Assembly (NCBI GenBank): GCA_903929425.1
Contig: CAIYUO010000105.1
Span: 1 to 64,000 of the forward strand
Origin: an uncultured Bacteroidota bacterium
GTDB lineage: Bacteria; Bacteroidota; Bacteroidia; Chitinophagales; Chitinophagaceae
Length of the DNA stretch: 64,000 bases
Reading direction: 5' to 3'
The notes beneath the pieces were generated by a model, which saw only the letters and a list, made by a program, of their open reading frames with translations, ran no database searches and was not told the DNA's origin. Shown here piece by piece: positions 45,453 through 54,614 of the stretch (positions are counted from its first letter, which is position 1; each line of letters starts with the position of its first letter). Position numbers and translations under genes: made by a program.

Positions 45453-47498
45453 TTAAGAATTTAGTTGATTGATATTTGTTAAAAAATCGTTGTGGTTTGA
45501 AAAAGGGGCTAAACAATTTCCATTTTGACATATAAAGTATTGATTATCAATAACTTTTTTCCCATATGTTAAGGATATGGTATCATCAAGTTCAGCTGAA
45601 AATAAAACCATTTTGAAGGGTAAAAAAGAAGAAAAAAGAGGTAAAATGTCATTTTTAGCCTTAGGACCAATACTAACAAGTTCAATAAAACCCATGGCCA
45701 CTAAAGTAAAACTTTGAGCCCATATGCTAAATGATGATGGGTACTGCAGTATCATTTTACGCATAACAAAAATCATTTGCTGCGCTTGTTGTGTCCAATT
45801 TGGGACATTGAACATATTGGCTAAATACAACAAATTATATGACATCATCGCATTTCCACTTGGTTGTGCCCCATCGTAATTTTCTTTTTTTCTAATCACT
45901 AAATCCTCCTGATAAGACGGCGTGAAATAATAAAACACCTTTTCATCATCTAAGAAATTGAATTGAACATATTCCGTCCAATGTTTTGCTTTATATAAAT
46001 ATTGGGTGTCTCCTGTAACTTCTTGTAAAATAATATAAGCTTGAATTAAACTGGCATAATCATCTAAAAAAGCAAAGTTACTATTGATCCCGCTTGTTTG
46101 TACATGATAAAAATATTTTTCTTCCTCATGATACATATTCTTTTCTAACCAGGACATGGCTTCCACGGCTTTTTCTATTAAATCCTTTTCACTCAATGCT
46201 AATCCCGCTTTACACAAAGCCGAAATCATTAAACAATTCCATGATAAAATAATTTTATGATCTGTTGAAGGTCTTATTCTTTTATCACGAATGGACAATA
46301 ACAACTTCTTAATTTCCTTAAATACGGGTGTTTCACTTTCTAAAAAATCATTTTGGGTCCATAAAATATTGGTATGTTCCCAATTGCCTTCTTTTTTTAT
46401 TTGATAGTAGTTGCAAAATTGTTCAAAATTATTTTGCGGAATTAAGGTTTGTAAACTTTCATAATCCCATGTGTAAAACTTTCCTTCCACTCCTTCGCTG
46501 TCAGCATCCAATGCTGCAAAAAAAACGCCATTATCATTGGACAACTCCCTATATAAAAATTGAATGGTTTGTTGAATGACAATTTTATAGGATTCTTTTT
46601 TTGTTACCTGATAGGCTTCAGACAAAACACTTATCAAAAGTGCATTATCATAAAGCATTTTTTCAAAATGTGGAGCTTGCCATTGACTATCGGTACTATA
46701 CCTTGAAAAACCTCCTCCTAAATGATCGTATATACCACCTTGTATCATCCGATCCAATGATAAAGTAACATGCTGTAATGAATTTGTATCCTTGAAAATA
46801 TGGAAATGTCTAAGTAACATTTGCAACGAAAAAGTTTGTGGGAATTTTGGTGCATTACCAAACCCTCCCCATTGCTTATCAGCATGCTGCAAAATTCTAT
46901 TGGCAATGATTTCAATTTCATCCTTACTAGCGACAGTTCTATTTGCTATATCAAGATTATTTTCTGAAGCACTTTTTATATTGCTGCCTATTAAATGATT
47001 GGATAAATGAGTTGCCTGTTCCTCAATTTTATGGTAATTATTTTCAAATGCTTGATGCACGCCTTTTAAGGTATCCATCCAAGAAGCCCTATTTTGGATT
47101 GCTATCGGCGGAAAATAGGTGCCCCCATAAAATGGTTTTCCATTCGGTAATAAAAAAATATTTAACGGCCAGCCACCTGATCCCGTCATAGCTTGAAGGG
47201 CTTCCATATATAAATGATCCACATCAGGGCGCTCCTCCCTATCCACTTTTACGTTAATAAAATGGGCATTCATAAATTCAGCAACCTCCTCAGATTCAAA
47301 ACTTTCCCGTTCCATCACATGACACCAATGACAGGCAGCATAACCTATGCTTAATAAAATAGGTTTATTTTGTTGTTCCGCTAAAGTGAAATTGGAAGCA
47401 GACCATGCTTTCCAATGTACTGGATTGTGTGCATGTTGAAGCAAGTAGGGACTTGTCTCCTTAATAAGTTCATTGGTAAACTTTAGGGTTGCATTCAT
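45453..47498 (-). CDS. DUF255 thioredoxin-like protein (YyaL/SPATA20 family)
   Basis: A 681-residue protein with an N-terminal thioredoxin-like DUF255 domain, motif [16 protein letters not shown] near residue 50 (CxxC = C-H-W-C), fused to an (alpha/alpha)6-barrel region with glycosidase-like helices. It is widespread, and the biochemical role is not established. ATG 47498 ([14 protein letters not shown]) is preferred over a TTG three codons earlier. It lies ten bases after the HemD-like gene on the same strand. Confidence 0.88.
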   Translation of the reverse strand: MNATLKFTNELIKETSPYLLQHAHNPVHWKAWSASNFTLAEQQNKPILLSIGYAACHWCHVMERESFESEEVAEFMNAHFINVKVDREERPDVDHLYMEALQAMTGSGGWPLNIFLLPNGKPFYGGTYFPPIAIQNRASWMDTLKGVHQAFENNYHKIEEQATHLSNHLIGSNIKSASENNLDIANRTVASKDEIEIIANRILQHADKQWGGFGNAPKFPQTFSLQMLLRHFHIFKDTNSLQHVTLSLDRMIQGGIYDHLGGGFSRYSTDSQWQAPHFEKMLYDNALLISVLSEAYQVTKKESYKIVIQQTIQFLYRELSNDNGVFFAALDADSEGVEGKFYTWDYESLQTLIPQNNFEQFCNYYQIKKEGNWEHTNILWTQNDFLESETPVFKEIKKLLLSIRDKRIRPSTDHKIILSWNCLMISALCKAGLALSEKDLIEKAVEAMSWLEKNMYHEEEKYFYHVQTSGINSNFAFLDDYASLIQAYIILQEVTGDTQYLYKAKHWTEYVQFNFLDDEKVFYYFTPSYQEDLVIRKKENYDGAQPSGNAMMSYNLLYLANMFNVPNWTQQAQQMIFVMRKMILQYPSSFSIWAQSFTLVAMGFIELVSIGPKAKNDILPLFSSFLPFKMVLFSAELDDTISLTYGKKVIDNQYFICQNGNCLAPFSNHNDFLTNINQLNS

Positions 47499-47508
47499 GG
47501 AATGCAAA

Positions 47509-48312
47509 TTATTTCTTTTTGGTTAATTGACTTAAATATAAATCTAAGCCAGCAATCATGCTAGGCGTTTGTGGGCTTGGAACTTTGATGTGTAAAGTAA
47601 GTCCTGCTTCTTCCACAGCTTTGCATGTGTTTGAGCCAAATGCACAAATGGCCGTACCATTTTGAACAAACTTAGGCTTGTTTTCATATAGACTTCTTAA
47701 GCCACTAGGTGTAAATAAACAAATAACATCAAAATCATTTTTATCAAATACCACTTTTAAGTCACTACTTACTGAACGGTACATATAGGCTAAATCAAAA
47801 GTGCAACTATGGTCCTTTAACCAATTTACGATTTCATTATCCTGCTGATTTTCGCTACATACATATAAAAAACGTTCAGTGCTTTTATGTTTGTTTAAAA
47901 CATCAAATAACTTTTTATTTGAGCCATCAGATCCAAAGAAAACTTTACGCTTTCGATACATAATAAATTTTTGTAAGTATAAAGCGACTGACTCAGTGAT
48001 ACAAAAATATTTAGTTTCTTGACTTACATTAACTTTAAGTTCGTCACAGGTTCTGAAAAAATGATCAATGGCATTTTTACTTGTAAATATAACAGCCGAA
48101 TAAGTGGCAATTTCGATTTTTGTTTTCCTGAATTCCTTAGCTGGAATTGAAACCAATTCGATTAAAGGATGAAAATGTAAATCAACCTTATATTTTCTTG
48201 CCAAGTCAAAATAAGGAGACCTTTCACTTTCGGGTTTAGCTTGTGAAATAAGAATTTTTTTAATGGACTTACTAGTCGCTGCTTTTTTTTCTACACTTGT
48301 TTCTTTTGCCAT
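47509..48312 (-). CDS. hemD: Uroporphyrinogen-III synthase (HemD) family protein
   Basis: HemD cyclises hydroxymethylbilane to uroporphyrinogen III. The 267-residue protein has two alternating alpha/beta domains with the family's weakly conserved blocks [16 protein letters not shown] near residue 88 and [17 protein letters not shown] near residue 197, plus [18 protein letters not shown]. HemD is poorly conserved, so assignment rests on fold-level patterns. ATG 48312 lies 16 bases after the DUF4271 stop; an earlier start would overlap that gene. Neighbours hemW and the haem-uptake region fit a tetrapyrrole theme. Confidence 0.78.
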   Translation of the reverse strand: MAKETSVEKKAATSKSIKKILISQAKPESERSPYFDLARKYKVDLHFHPLIELVSIPAKEFRKTKIEIATYSAVIFTSKNAIDHFFRTCDELKVNVSQETKYFCITESVALYLQKFIMYRKRKVFFGSDGSNKKLFDVLNKHKSTERFLYVCSENQQDNEIVNWLKDHSCTFDLAYMYRSVSSDLKVVFDKNDFDVICLFTPSGLRSLYENKPKFVQNGTAICAFGSNTCKAVEEAGLTLHIKVPSPQTPSMIAGLDLYLSQLTKKK

Positions 48313-48328
48313 TTTACACTTTTCAACT

Positions 48329-49345
48329 TTAAAAAGTTCCTCCGAAAAATTGCACAATGAATTTATACAAAATCAAAAGAGGTAATATTTCGAATGCACA
48401 AAGGTATAGAAAAAAATGAAAGGAAGATATATGTAATTTGTTCCTAACAGACGTTAATGAAAATAAATATCGGTATAAAAATAATAATAAGGTCAAAATG
48501 GCAGCACCAAATATAGAAAATGAATTAAATACAGGCTTTGAAAAAGCCACTAATAAAATAAATGGAACAAATAAAATACCGAGTACCTTATTAACCATAA
48601 ATACCACAAAAACATAAGTTGCTACTAGTTCCTTAGTACTAAATATATAACCTACTATTTGCAAGGTCAGATATTTACACAAATACAATACCAGAAAAAA
48701 AACACAAATGTAAAAATATACCTGCCAAAAAGATATAGGCAATAAATGTTGTTTAAAAATAAGCAAAGTAGCCATTAATGAAAAACTTAAAATAAAATTT
48801 ATATTAGATGCTAAAGAGGCGATTGTGTTTTGAACCAATTGCTCTCTGTTTTGAAGCATTCTTAAAGAGGATTGGCTAAACTGGCTAAATAGTTTAGGAT
48901 AATATTGAGGATATAAATTATTGATGACACCATATAATAAAAGAATGAAAATAATTAGGTAAAATAATGTGTCTTTATCAGGTAACGAATAACGCTGTTC
49001 AACTTTATAAATAATTTGCGCTCCTTTTACTTTTTTATTATTTACAAAATACAATTGGAATGCATTATTTTTTTGAGCATAATAACTTTGATAATCATTT
49101 AAAATATGAATACTCGTATCCGTTGCATTTAAATGCATTGATTGGATAAACCATGCATCCGTTTTTAAATAACTAATGGGCACAACAGATATATACTTTA
49201 ACCACAAAGTATCTTTTTTCATTGTACTATCCACCCTCATATTAGAAGTATCCATGGGAACCTGCTTTGCAGCATTTTGCCCATGTATGGAAATTACAAA
49301 AAGGCAAATAAAACCAATTAAAAAGTATCTAATATTTGATATCAT
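48329..49345 (-). CDS. DUF4271 membrane protein
   Basis: A 338-residue Bacteroidota-specific membrane protein of unknown function. A signal peptide (residues 1-22) is followed by a periplasmic region of about 100 residues and then six or seven membrane helices, ending with the recognisable DUF4271 segment SSFHFFLYLCAFEILPLLIL. In this phylum it is regularly next to a uroporphyrinogen-III synthase gene, as here. The -7 box ends five bases before the ATG. Confidence 0.83.
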   Translation of the reverse strand: MISNIRYFLIGFICLFVISIHGQNAAKQVPMDTSNMRVDSTMKKDTLWLKYISVVPISYLKTDAWFIQSMHLNATDTSIHILNDYQSYYAQKNNAFQLYFVNNKKVKGAQIIYKVEQRYSLPDKDTLFYLIIFILLLYGVINNLYPQYYPKLFSQFSQSSLRMLQNREQLVQNTIASLASNINFILSFSLMATLLIFKQHLLPISFWQVYFYICVFFLVLYLCKYLTLQIVGYIFSTKELVATYVFVVFMVNKVLGILFVPFILLVAFSKPVFNSFSIFGAAILTLLLFLYRYLFSLTSVRNKLHISSFHFFLYLCAFEILPLLILYKFIVQFFGGTF

Positions 49346-49350
49346 TCATG

Positions 49351-49358
49351 CAAAAATA
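49351..49358 (-). promoter_or_regulatory. Predicted DUF4271-hemD promoter, -7 box
   Basis: TATTTTTG, full consensus, five bases before the ATG at 49345. A second ATG at 49349 exists in another frame. Confidence 0.55.
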
Positions 49359-49390
49359 AGTATACTCACTCAGAATTAGTAACTAATAAG

Positions 49391-49398
49391 TAGCTTTG
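49391..49398 (+). promoter_or_regulatory. Predicted hemW promoter, -7 box
   Basis: TAGCTTTG, full match to TAnnTTTG, 18 bases before the hemW ATG at 49417. Confidence 0.6.
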
Positions 49399-49416
49399 TT
49401 ACACACAAGCATTACT

Positions 49417-50544
49417 ATGTCAGGTATTTATATTCATATCCCTTTTTGTAAAAAAGCCTGTCATTATTGTAATTTTCATTTTTCTACGCAAATTGAACAC
49501 ATAAATGACTTTGTAGATGCCTTATTGAAAGAAATGTCATTGCAGCAAAATTATTTACATCAACCTGTTCAAACTATTTATTTTGGAGGCGGAACTCCTT
49601 CTTTATTAAATGAAGCCCAATTGCATAAAATCTTAAAAGCCATTGACGCAAATTTTGTTAGTTCACCTAACATTGAAATAACATTGGAAGCGAATCCTGA
49701 TGATATCAATATCGAAAAAACAAAAATGTGGTCAAGTCAAGGTATTAATCGATTAAGTATTGGTATACAAAGTTTTCAACAGGAAGCACTTAATTGGATG
49801 AATAGAGCGCACAATACGAATCAATCCCATCAATCCATTGAAAATGCTATAAAAGCGGGTATCAACAATTTAAGTATTGACCTTATTTATGGTACCCCTC
49901 ATTTAACCAATGAAGCGCTGATAAATGATATTGAAATATTAAATACTTATCAGATTCCGCATGTTTCCTGTTATGCGTTAACGGTTGAAGAAAAAACTGC
50001 TTTGCACACACTCATTAAAAATAAAAAAATACAAGATGTAGATGCCAACAAACAAGCATTACATTTTGAAATAATTGTTGATCAGCTAGAAAAAAATGGA
50101 TTTGAACATTATGAAATTTCAAATTTCGCAAAACCTGGTCATCAAAGCAAACACAATAGTAATTACTGGAAAGGAGTTCCCTATTTAGGATTAGGTCCCT
50201 CTGCGCACTCATACAATGTTCATTCAAGACAGTGGAATATTGCCAACAACATCTTATATATTCAAAATATTAACAAAGGTATTATTCCTTTTGAAATTGA
50301 AAATTTGGAAACAGTAACAAGCTATAACGAATATATGATGATTTCGCTAAGACTATCAGCTGGTGTTGAACTTGAAGAAATTAAAAACCGCTTTGGAGAC
50401 GCCTACCTTTCACACACTTTAAAAGTTAAGGAGCAATTCAATCATAATGGTCAATTACTAAATACGCAACTTGGTTTTACGATTTCCAAAAATGCAAGAT
50501 TTCTTGCCGATGGAATTGCAAGTGATTTTTTTATAACCCCTTAA
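49417..50544 (+). CDS. hemW: Radical SAM haem chaperone HemW
   Basis: HemW is a radical SAM protein related to oxygen-independent coproporphyrinogen oxidase that delivers haem to respiratory enzymes. The [4Fe-4S] ligands C11-KKA-C15-HY-C18 are near the N-terminus; the HemW/HemN pattern of three cysteines after the start fits. The GGGTPSLL motif near residue 60 and SIDLIYGTP near residue 155 support the fold. ATG 49417 gives 375 residues; a TTG seven codons upstream is not used. Its stop codon overlaps the convergent gpsA stop by four bases. Confidence 0.93.
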   Translation: MSGIYIHIPFCKKACHYCNFHFSTQIEHINDFVDALLKEMSLQQNYLHQPVQTIYFGGGTPSLLNEAQLHKILKAIDANFVSSPNIEITLEANPDDINIEKTKMWSSQGINRLSIGIQSFQQEALNWMNRAHNTNQSHQSIENAIKAGINNLSIDLIYGTPHLTNEALINDIEILNTYQIPHVSCYALTVEEKTALHTLIKNKKIQDVDANKQALHFEIIVDQLEKNGFEHYEISNFAKPGHQSKHNSNYWKGVPYLGLGPSAHSYNVHSRQWNIANNILYIQNINKGIIPFEIENLETVTSYNEYMMISLRLSAGVELEEIKNRFGDAYLSHTLKVKEQFNHNGQLLNTQLGFTISKNARFLADGIASDFFITP

Positions 50545-51554
50545 ATTAGGATCAGTTCAATTTCTTTGAATGCCGCTTTAGGCTCAGCTCCTTCCCACAA
50601 AATTTTATAAATTGATTGTATTATGGGTATCGGTGCATTTAAATTTTCATTAATAGCCACAATACATTTACATGCATTGTATCCTTCAGCAACCATGTTC
50701 ATTTCTAACTCGGCAGCACGGACTGAATAGCCCTTGCCAATCATATTACCAAAAGTTCTGTTTCTACTATGCAGTGAATAACAAGTCACTAATAAATCAC
50801 CTAAATACACAGAAGCAGAATAATTTACCTTATCACAAACTTGTTCATTTTGTATCATAATGGCTTTAAGCAATTGCCTCATTTCGTTTGCAGCATTAGC
50901 AATATATACACTTAAAAAATTATCACCATATTCTAACCCATGCGCAATACCCGCTCCTAATGCAAATATATTTTTTACGATACTTGCATATTGCACACCC
51001 AATATATCATCATTAACAACGGTATTGATATAATCGTTTTTAAAATAAGCAGCAACTTGATTTGTTTGTTCAATATGGATACCCGAAAAAGTTAAATAAG
51101 ATAATTGTTCAGCAGCAACTTCTTCAGCATGACTAGGCCCAAGTAAAGTATAATAGTCGCCTAAAGGGAATTCAAACTTATCAGCTAGATATTGATTTAA
51201 TAAAATATTAAATTTAGGAATTACACCCTTCACCGCCGAAACTACTTTTTTACCTTTTAGTATATTTGCATCCAATTCCTTTAATGAAGTTTCTACATAT
51301 ATGGAGGGAACTGCAATAACGATGATATCTGAATTTTCGACCACTTTTTTTACATCTTCGGAAAACTGAATTTTTGTAACATCAAAATAAGCATTTCTTA
51401 AATATTGTGGATTATGGTGACGTTTCTGAAAATAATTTATATGCTCAGCTTTTCTAACCCACCAATTAATGGAATGACCATTATCTGTGACAATTTTTGC
51501 AATAGCAGTAGCCCAGCTTCCACTTCCAATGATTCCTATTTTTTGTGTACTCAT
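50541..51554 (-). CDS. gpsA: Glycerol-3-phosphate dehydrogenase [NAD(P)+]
   Basis: GpsA reduces dihydroxyacetone phosphate to sn-glycerol 3-phosphate for phospholipid synthesis. The N-terminal Rossmann motif GIIGSGSWATA is at residues 7-17, the catalytic lysine is in SAVKGV near residue 114 with LGPSHAEEVA, and a second family lysine is in ASIVKNIFALGAGIAHGLEYGDN. At 337 residues it is complete. A perfect -7 box (TATCTTTG) ends four bases before the ATG, so the message is nearly leaderless. Confidence 0.95.
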   Translation of the reverse strand: MSTQKIGIIGSGSWATAIAKIVTDNGHSINWWVRKAEHINYFQKRHHNPQYLRNAYFDVTKIQFSEDVKKVVENSDIIVIAVPSIYVETSLKELDANILKGKKVVSAVKGVIPKFNILLNQYLADKFEFPLGDYYTLLGPSHAEEVAAEQLSYLTFSGIHIEQTNQVAAYFKNDYINTVVNDDILGVQYASIVKNIFALGAGIAHGLEYGDNFLSVYIANAANEMRQLLKAIMIQNEQVCDKVNYSASVYLGDLLVTCYSLHSRNRTFGNMIGKGYSVRAAELEMNMVAEGYNACKCIVAINENLNAPIPIIQSIYKILWEGAEPKAAFKEIELILI

Positions 51555-51558
51555 ATTT

Positions 51559-51566
51559 CAAAGATA
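51559..51566 (-). promoter_or_regulatory. Predicted gpsA promoter, -7 box
   Basis: TATCTTTG, full match to TAnnTTTG, four bases before the gpsA ATG. It sits next to the terminator of the upstream efflux operon. Confidence 0.6.
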
Positions 51567-51577
51567 CGAAATCATAA

Positions 51578-51612
51578 AAAAAGGAGTGTATCAATTAAGT
51601 ACACTCCTTTTT
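51578..51612 (-). terminator. Intrinsic terminator of the efflux operon
   Basis: A perfect 13-bp stem (AAAAAGGAGTGTA with TACACTCCTTTTT) and a 9-nt loop, with A/T runs on both sides. It follows the adaptor stop by 20 bases, which shows that no ABC or RND permease gene belongs to this transcript. Confidence 0.9.
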
Positions 51613-51631
51613 CTTGCTTTTTTATGAGCAT

Positions 51632-52984
51632 TTATTTTTTCTCTTCATATAATTTATCCTTTGATACAATTTTCACTAAACTTCCGTCCTTTAAAAGCTT
51701 ACTCACCGTACTATATGGACCTGTAATTACCTCCTCACCTACTTTTAACCCAACTACTTCAATATAATTAAGGTCTTGGATCTCAGTTTTAACTTTTACC
51801 ATTTTCACTTTGCTATCCTTTTGCAATACAAATACAACTTCGTTAATATCATCATCTTTGTTCTCTGAAGGTGCAGAATTTTTTTCATCCGTTTTTGTAG
51901 TCACTTTTGTATCCTTACCATTGCCTTCTTTGTCTCTTGTTGTAACTGCGTTTAATGGTATTGAAATTACGTTCAATTTAGATTTAGTTTGAATATCAGC
52001 ACTTGCTGTCATACCTGGACGGAATGGGAATTTACTGTTTTCTTTAATTAAGTCCTCATAGCTTGAAGGCTCTAATCTGATATGTACTTTGTAATTAGCA
52101 ACTTCGGCGCTTGATGAAGCAGATGTAGCCAATGCAGAAACTGGGTTTGCAATTTTATAAACAATGCCCTTAAATTTTCTATTATTGTATGCATCGACTT
52201 CCACTAAAGCGGTGTCACCAATTTTAACTTTTGTAATATCATTTTCTCCAACATCAACTCTAACTTCTATACTTTTCGTATCTGCCACGCGCATCATTTC
52301 AGTACCCGCCATTTGTGCTGTACCAACTACACGTTCACCTTTCTTAACACTCATTGAACTAACAATACCATCCATTGGTGCGGTAATAGTGGTACGAGCT
52401 AAATCTTTTTCAGCACGTGATAATTGGGCTCTTACACCCTGAATTTGAGCAGCTCCACTTTTTATTGTTTGCAATGCACCTAAATAACTAGATTCTGCTG
52501 AACGGTAACTTTGTTCAGTTTGTTCAAGTTCTGATCTTGAAACTATTTTATCATCCAATAACTTCTTATATCGTTCATAAGTAGTTTTTGTATTCTCGTA
52601 ACTAGTTTTTAAGCCACTTAAGGAAGCTTTAATATTTTCGTATTGAGCTTGAAACTGATTAACGTTGGCTGTGGCTTGGTCTTTTTGCGTTGAATAAATA
52701 TCAGCGTAAATTTTTGCCAGCACCTGTCCTTTAGTTACTTTATCACCTTCTTCTACAAATAAATTTACAATCTCGCCAGAAATATCTGGGCTTACCTTTA
52801 CTTCAATTTCAGGATATACTTTACCACTAGCATTTACAGATTCTGTAATGGTACGTAATTGAACTTTTTCAGAAGTTACTTCCTCTCCAGTTTCCTTACC
52901 AATTATCCCTGCTTTTTTTAATCCAACTAACAGGATAATGATAGCAGCCAATCCTACAAGTACCCAAATTAATTTCTTATTCAT
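51632..52984 (-). CDS. Efflux periplasmic adaptor (MacA/HlyD family)
   Basis: A 450-residue membrane-fusion protein that bridges an inner-membrane pump and TolC. It has an N-terminal membrane anchor (residues 5-23), a biotinyl-lipoyl-like domain (VSPDISGEIVNLFVEEGDKV near residue 65), a long alpha-helical hairpin (about residues 95-190), and a beta-barrel. Two low-complexity Lys/Asp/Glu insertions lie near residues 350-375. It starts 37 bases after the TolC gene. The matching ATPase/permease (MacB type) or RND pump is not adjacent. Confidence 0.9.
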   Translation of the reverse strand: MNKKLIWVLVGLAAIIILLVGLKKAGIIGKETGEEVTSEKVQLRTITESVNASGKVYPEIEVKVSPDISGEIVNLFVEEGDKVTKGQVLAKIYADIYSTQKDQATANVNQFQAQYENIKASLSGLKTSYENTKTTYERYKKLLDDKIVSRSELEQTEQSYRSAESSYLGALQTIKSGAAQIQGVRAQLSRAEKDLARTTITAPMDGIVSSMSVKKGERVVGTAQMAGTEMMRVADTKSIEVRVDVGENDITKVKIGDTALVEVDAYNNRKFKGIVYKIANPVSALATSASSSAEVANYKVHIRLEPSSYEDLIKENSKFPFRPGMTASADIQTKSKLNVISIPLNAVTTRDKEGNGKDTKVTTKTDEKNSAPSENKDDDINEVVFVLQKDSKVKMVKVKTEIQDLNYIEVVGLKVGEEVITGPYSTVSKLLKDGSLVKIVSKDKLYEEKK

Positions 52985-53021
52985 ATTTCTCTATTTATTT
53001 ATTGTAACGTTTTTTATAATG

Positions 53022-54482
53022 TTATAAGGACAAAGACTCCCCTTTATAAAATTCAAGTAACTTAATTCTAAACACATATTCGTATTGAGCTGATTTATAA
53101 TTCACTTTTGCTTTTAGATAATTATTTTGATTATTAAGTAGTTCGATAGTTCCTAGTAAACCTAAATCATATCTTTTGGTTGCAAAAGCAAAAGTTTTTT
53201 CAGCAGCCGCTAATGCTTTTTGATTGGCCGCTAACTTATTAAAAGCAACAACGGCATTATTATAGGCAGTATAAATATCTTGCTTTAGCTTAAGGTTCGT
53301 GTTTTCTTTTTGCAAATTAGCATTGCGATAATTTAACTTTGCTTGTTGATAATTGATTTTAGATTGATTACCATTAAAAATAGGTATGGACATTTGAAGT
53401 CCAAAGCTTTGTCCAAAATTATTATTTACTTGATTACTCCATCCATTCCAAATATTTCCCCAATTTCGCTTAGTCGTTGTAGGTGAGTATACTGGGCTTT
53501 GAATATAATATTTTGCATTACTTACGGTAACAAAAGGTGTTGCTGCATTAGGTGTACTTAATCCAGTTAAATTATATCCACTTATATAATTAAAAACATT
53601 TGAAAAGTTAGAACTTAAGTTATATCCAAAACTTAAGCTTGGATAAAACCCTGATTTTGCAACTAACTCATTTTTGGAAGCTGCTTTTACTCTTAGGTCT
53701 GCCGCTTTTACACTTGGTAAATTTTGAGCAGCAACATTATAAACGTAATCAGGTTGTAAATCGGCAAAGGATTGTAATTTAATGTCATCAACCGATTGAA
53801 CTTGTATGTCAAAAGGTTGGCTTGCATCTAAATTTAAAAGTGCCTTCAATTGCATTTTAGTTTGTTCAATATTGGCGTTTGCAGAAATATAGGTACTACT
53901 ATCATTTGCTAATTGCGTTTCCAATTCTAATAAATTTAATTCAGGCAATAAACCTACCTCAACTCTTTTTTTCGTTGCCGCTAATTGTTGTTTGGTTTGA
54001 CTTATTTGAATTTTTGAAATTTCAGTTTGCTCAATAGCAGATAATACTTGTAAATAAAAAGTGGCCACACTAAGGGATACATCATTAACTGCATTGAATT
54101 TATCAGCCTCAGATGCTAGCCAACTAAAATTTGAAGCTGCTGCTGTGTTGGTCAATCTACCTGCGTTAAAAATTTGAATACCCCCATTTAGGCCAAAATT
54201 ATTGTACAAAAACTGTGTATTTGTAAATCCATTTGTAGTAGGATCAATAGACCTACCTAACCTTAAACCCATTCCAGTTGAACCATTAATAGTAGGCAAT
54301 TGATTTGACTTTGCTAATTCAGCTTGTAATTTTGCTATACGTGATTGAATATCAGCTTGTTGTACCGATATATTGTGCTCAATAGCATATTCAATACAAG
54401 TCTTTAAATCCCATTTAGCAGGATTTTGAGCACTTGAGGATATTGAAAAAATTATTAATAATAAAAATAATATGTATTTCAT
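53022..54482 (-). CDS. TolC family outer-membrane efflux protein
   Basis: This 486-residue outer-membrane protein begins with a signal peptide (residues 1-18, ending SSSAQ). It has the two repeats of the OEP family: KTCIEYAIEHNISVQQADIQ at the start of the first and the C-terminal ATKRYDLGLLGTIELLNNQN. It should form a trimeric channel for the adaptor next to it. A -7 box TACTTTTG lies 31 bases before the start, and a palindrome near the -33 position may be its operator. Confidence 0.92.
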   Translation of the reverse strand: MKYILFLLLIIFSISSSAQNPAKWDLKTCIEYAIEHNISVQQADIQSRIAKLQAELAKSNQLPTINGSTGMGLRLGRSIDPTTNGFTNTQFLYNNFGLNGGIQIFNAGRLTNTAAASNFSWLASEADKFNAVNDVSLSVATFYLQVLSAIEQTEISKIQISQTKQQLAATKKRVEVGLLPELNLLELETQLANDSSTYISANANIEQTKMQLKALLNLDASQPFDIQVQSVDDIKLQSFADLQPDYVYNVAAQNLPSVKAADLRVKAASKNELVAKSGFYPSLSFGYNLSSNFSNVFNYISGYNLTGLSTPNAATPFVTVSNAKYYIQSPVYSPTTTKRNWGNIWNGWSNQVNNNFGQSFGLQMSIPIFNGNQSKINYQQAKLNYRNANLQKENTNLKLKQDIYTAYNNAVVAFNKLAANQKALAAAEKTFAFATKRYDLGLLGTIELLNNQNNYLKAKVNYKSAQYEYVFRIKLLEFYKGESLSL

Positions 54483-54513
54483 GTGTTTAGTTTATCGAGC
54501 AATTTTTACATTA

Positions 54514-54521
54514 CAAAAGTA
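54514..54521 (-). promoter_or_regulatory. Predicted efflux operon promoter, -7 box
   Basis: TACTTTTG, full match to TAnnTTTG, 31 bases before the TolC-family ATG. The palindrome TTGTCTAA/TTAGACAA overlaps the region where the -33 element should lie. Confidence 0.6.
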
Positions 54522-54537
54522 AGTCATAATAACCTAC

Positions 54538-54556
54538 TTGTCTAATTTTTAGACAA
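54538..54556. promoter_or_regulatory. Palindromic operator candidate before the efflux operon
   Basis: A perfect inverted repeat TTGTCTAA-TTT-TTAGACAA, 19 bp, centred about 30 bases upstream of the efflux -7 box, covering the -33 region. There is no T-run next to it, so it is not a terminator. The form suits a dimeric TetR/MarR-type repressor. Confidence 0.6.
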
Positions 54557-54614
54557 ACGGAAAAGCATGATTCTTAAATGCATTTTTTGATAGATAAAAG
54601 GCTTAGATAAATTG

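Noticed and set aside
54538-54556. Terminator of the APC permease
   Set aside because: The palindrome has no U-run after it on the minus strand and sits far from the permease stop.
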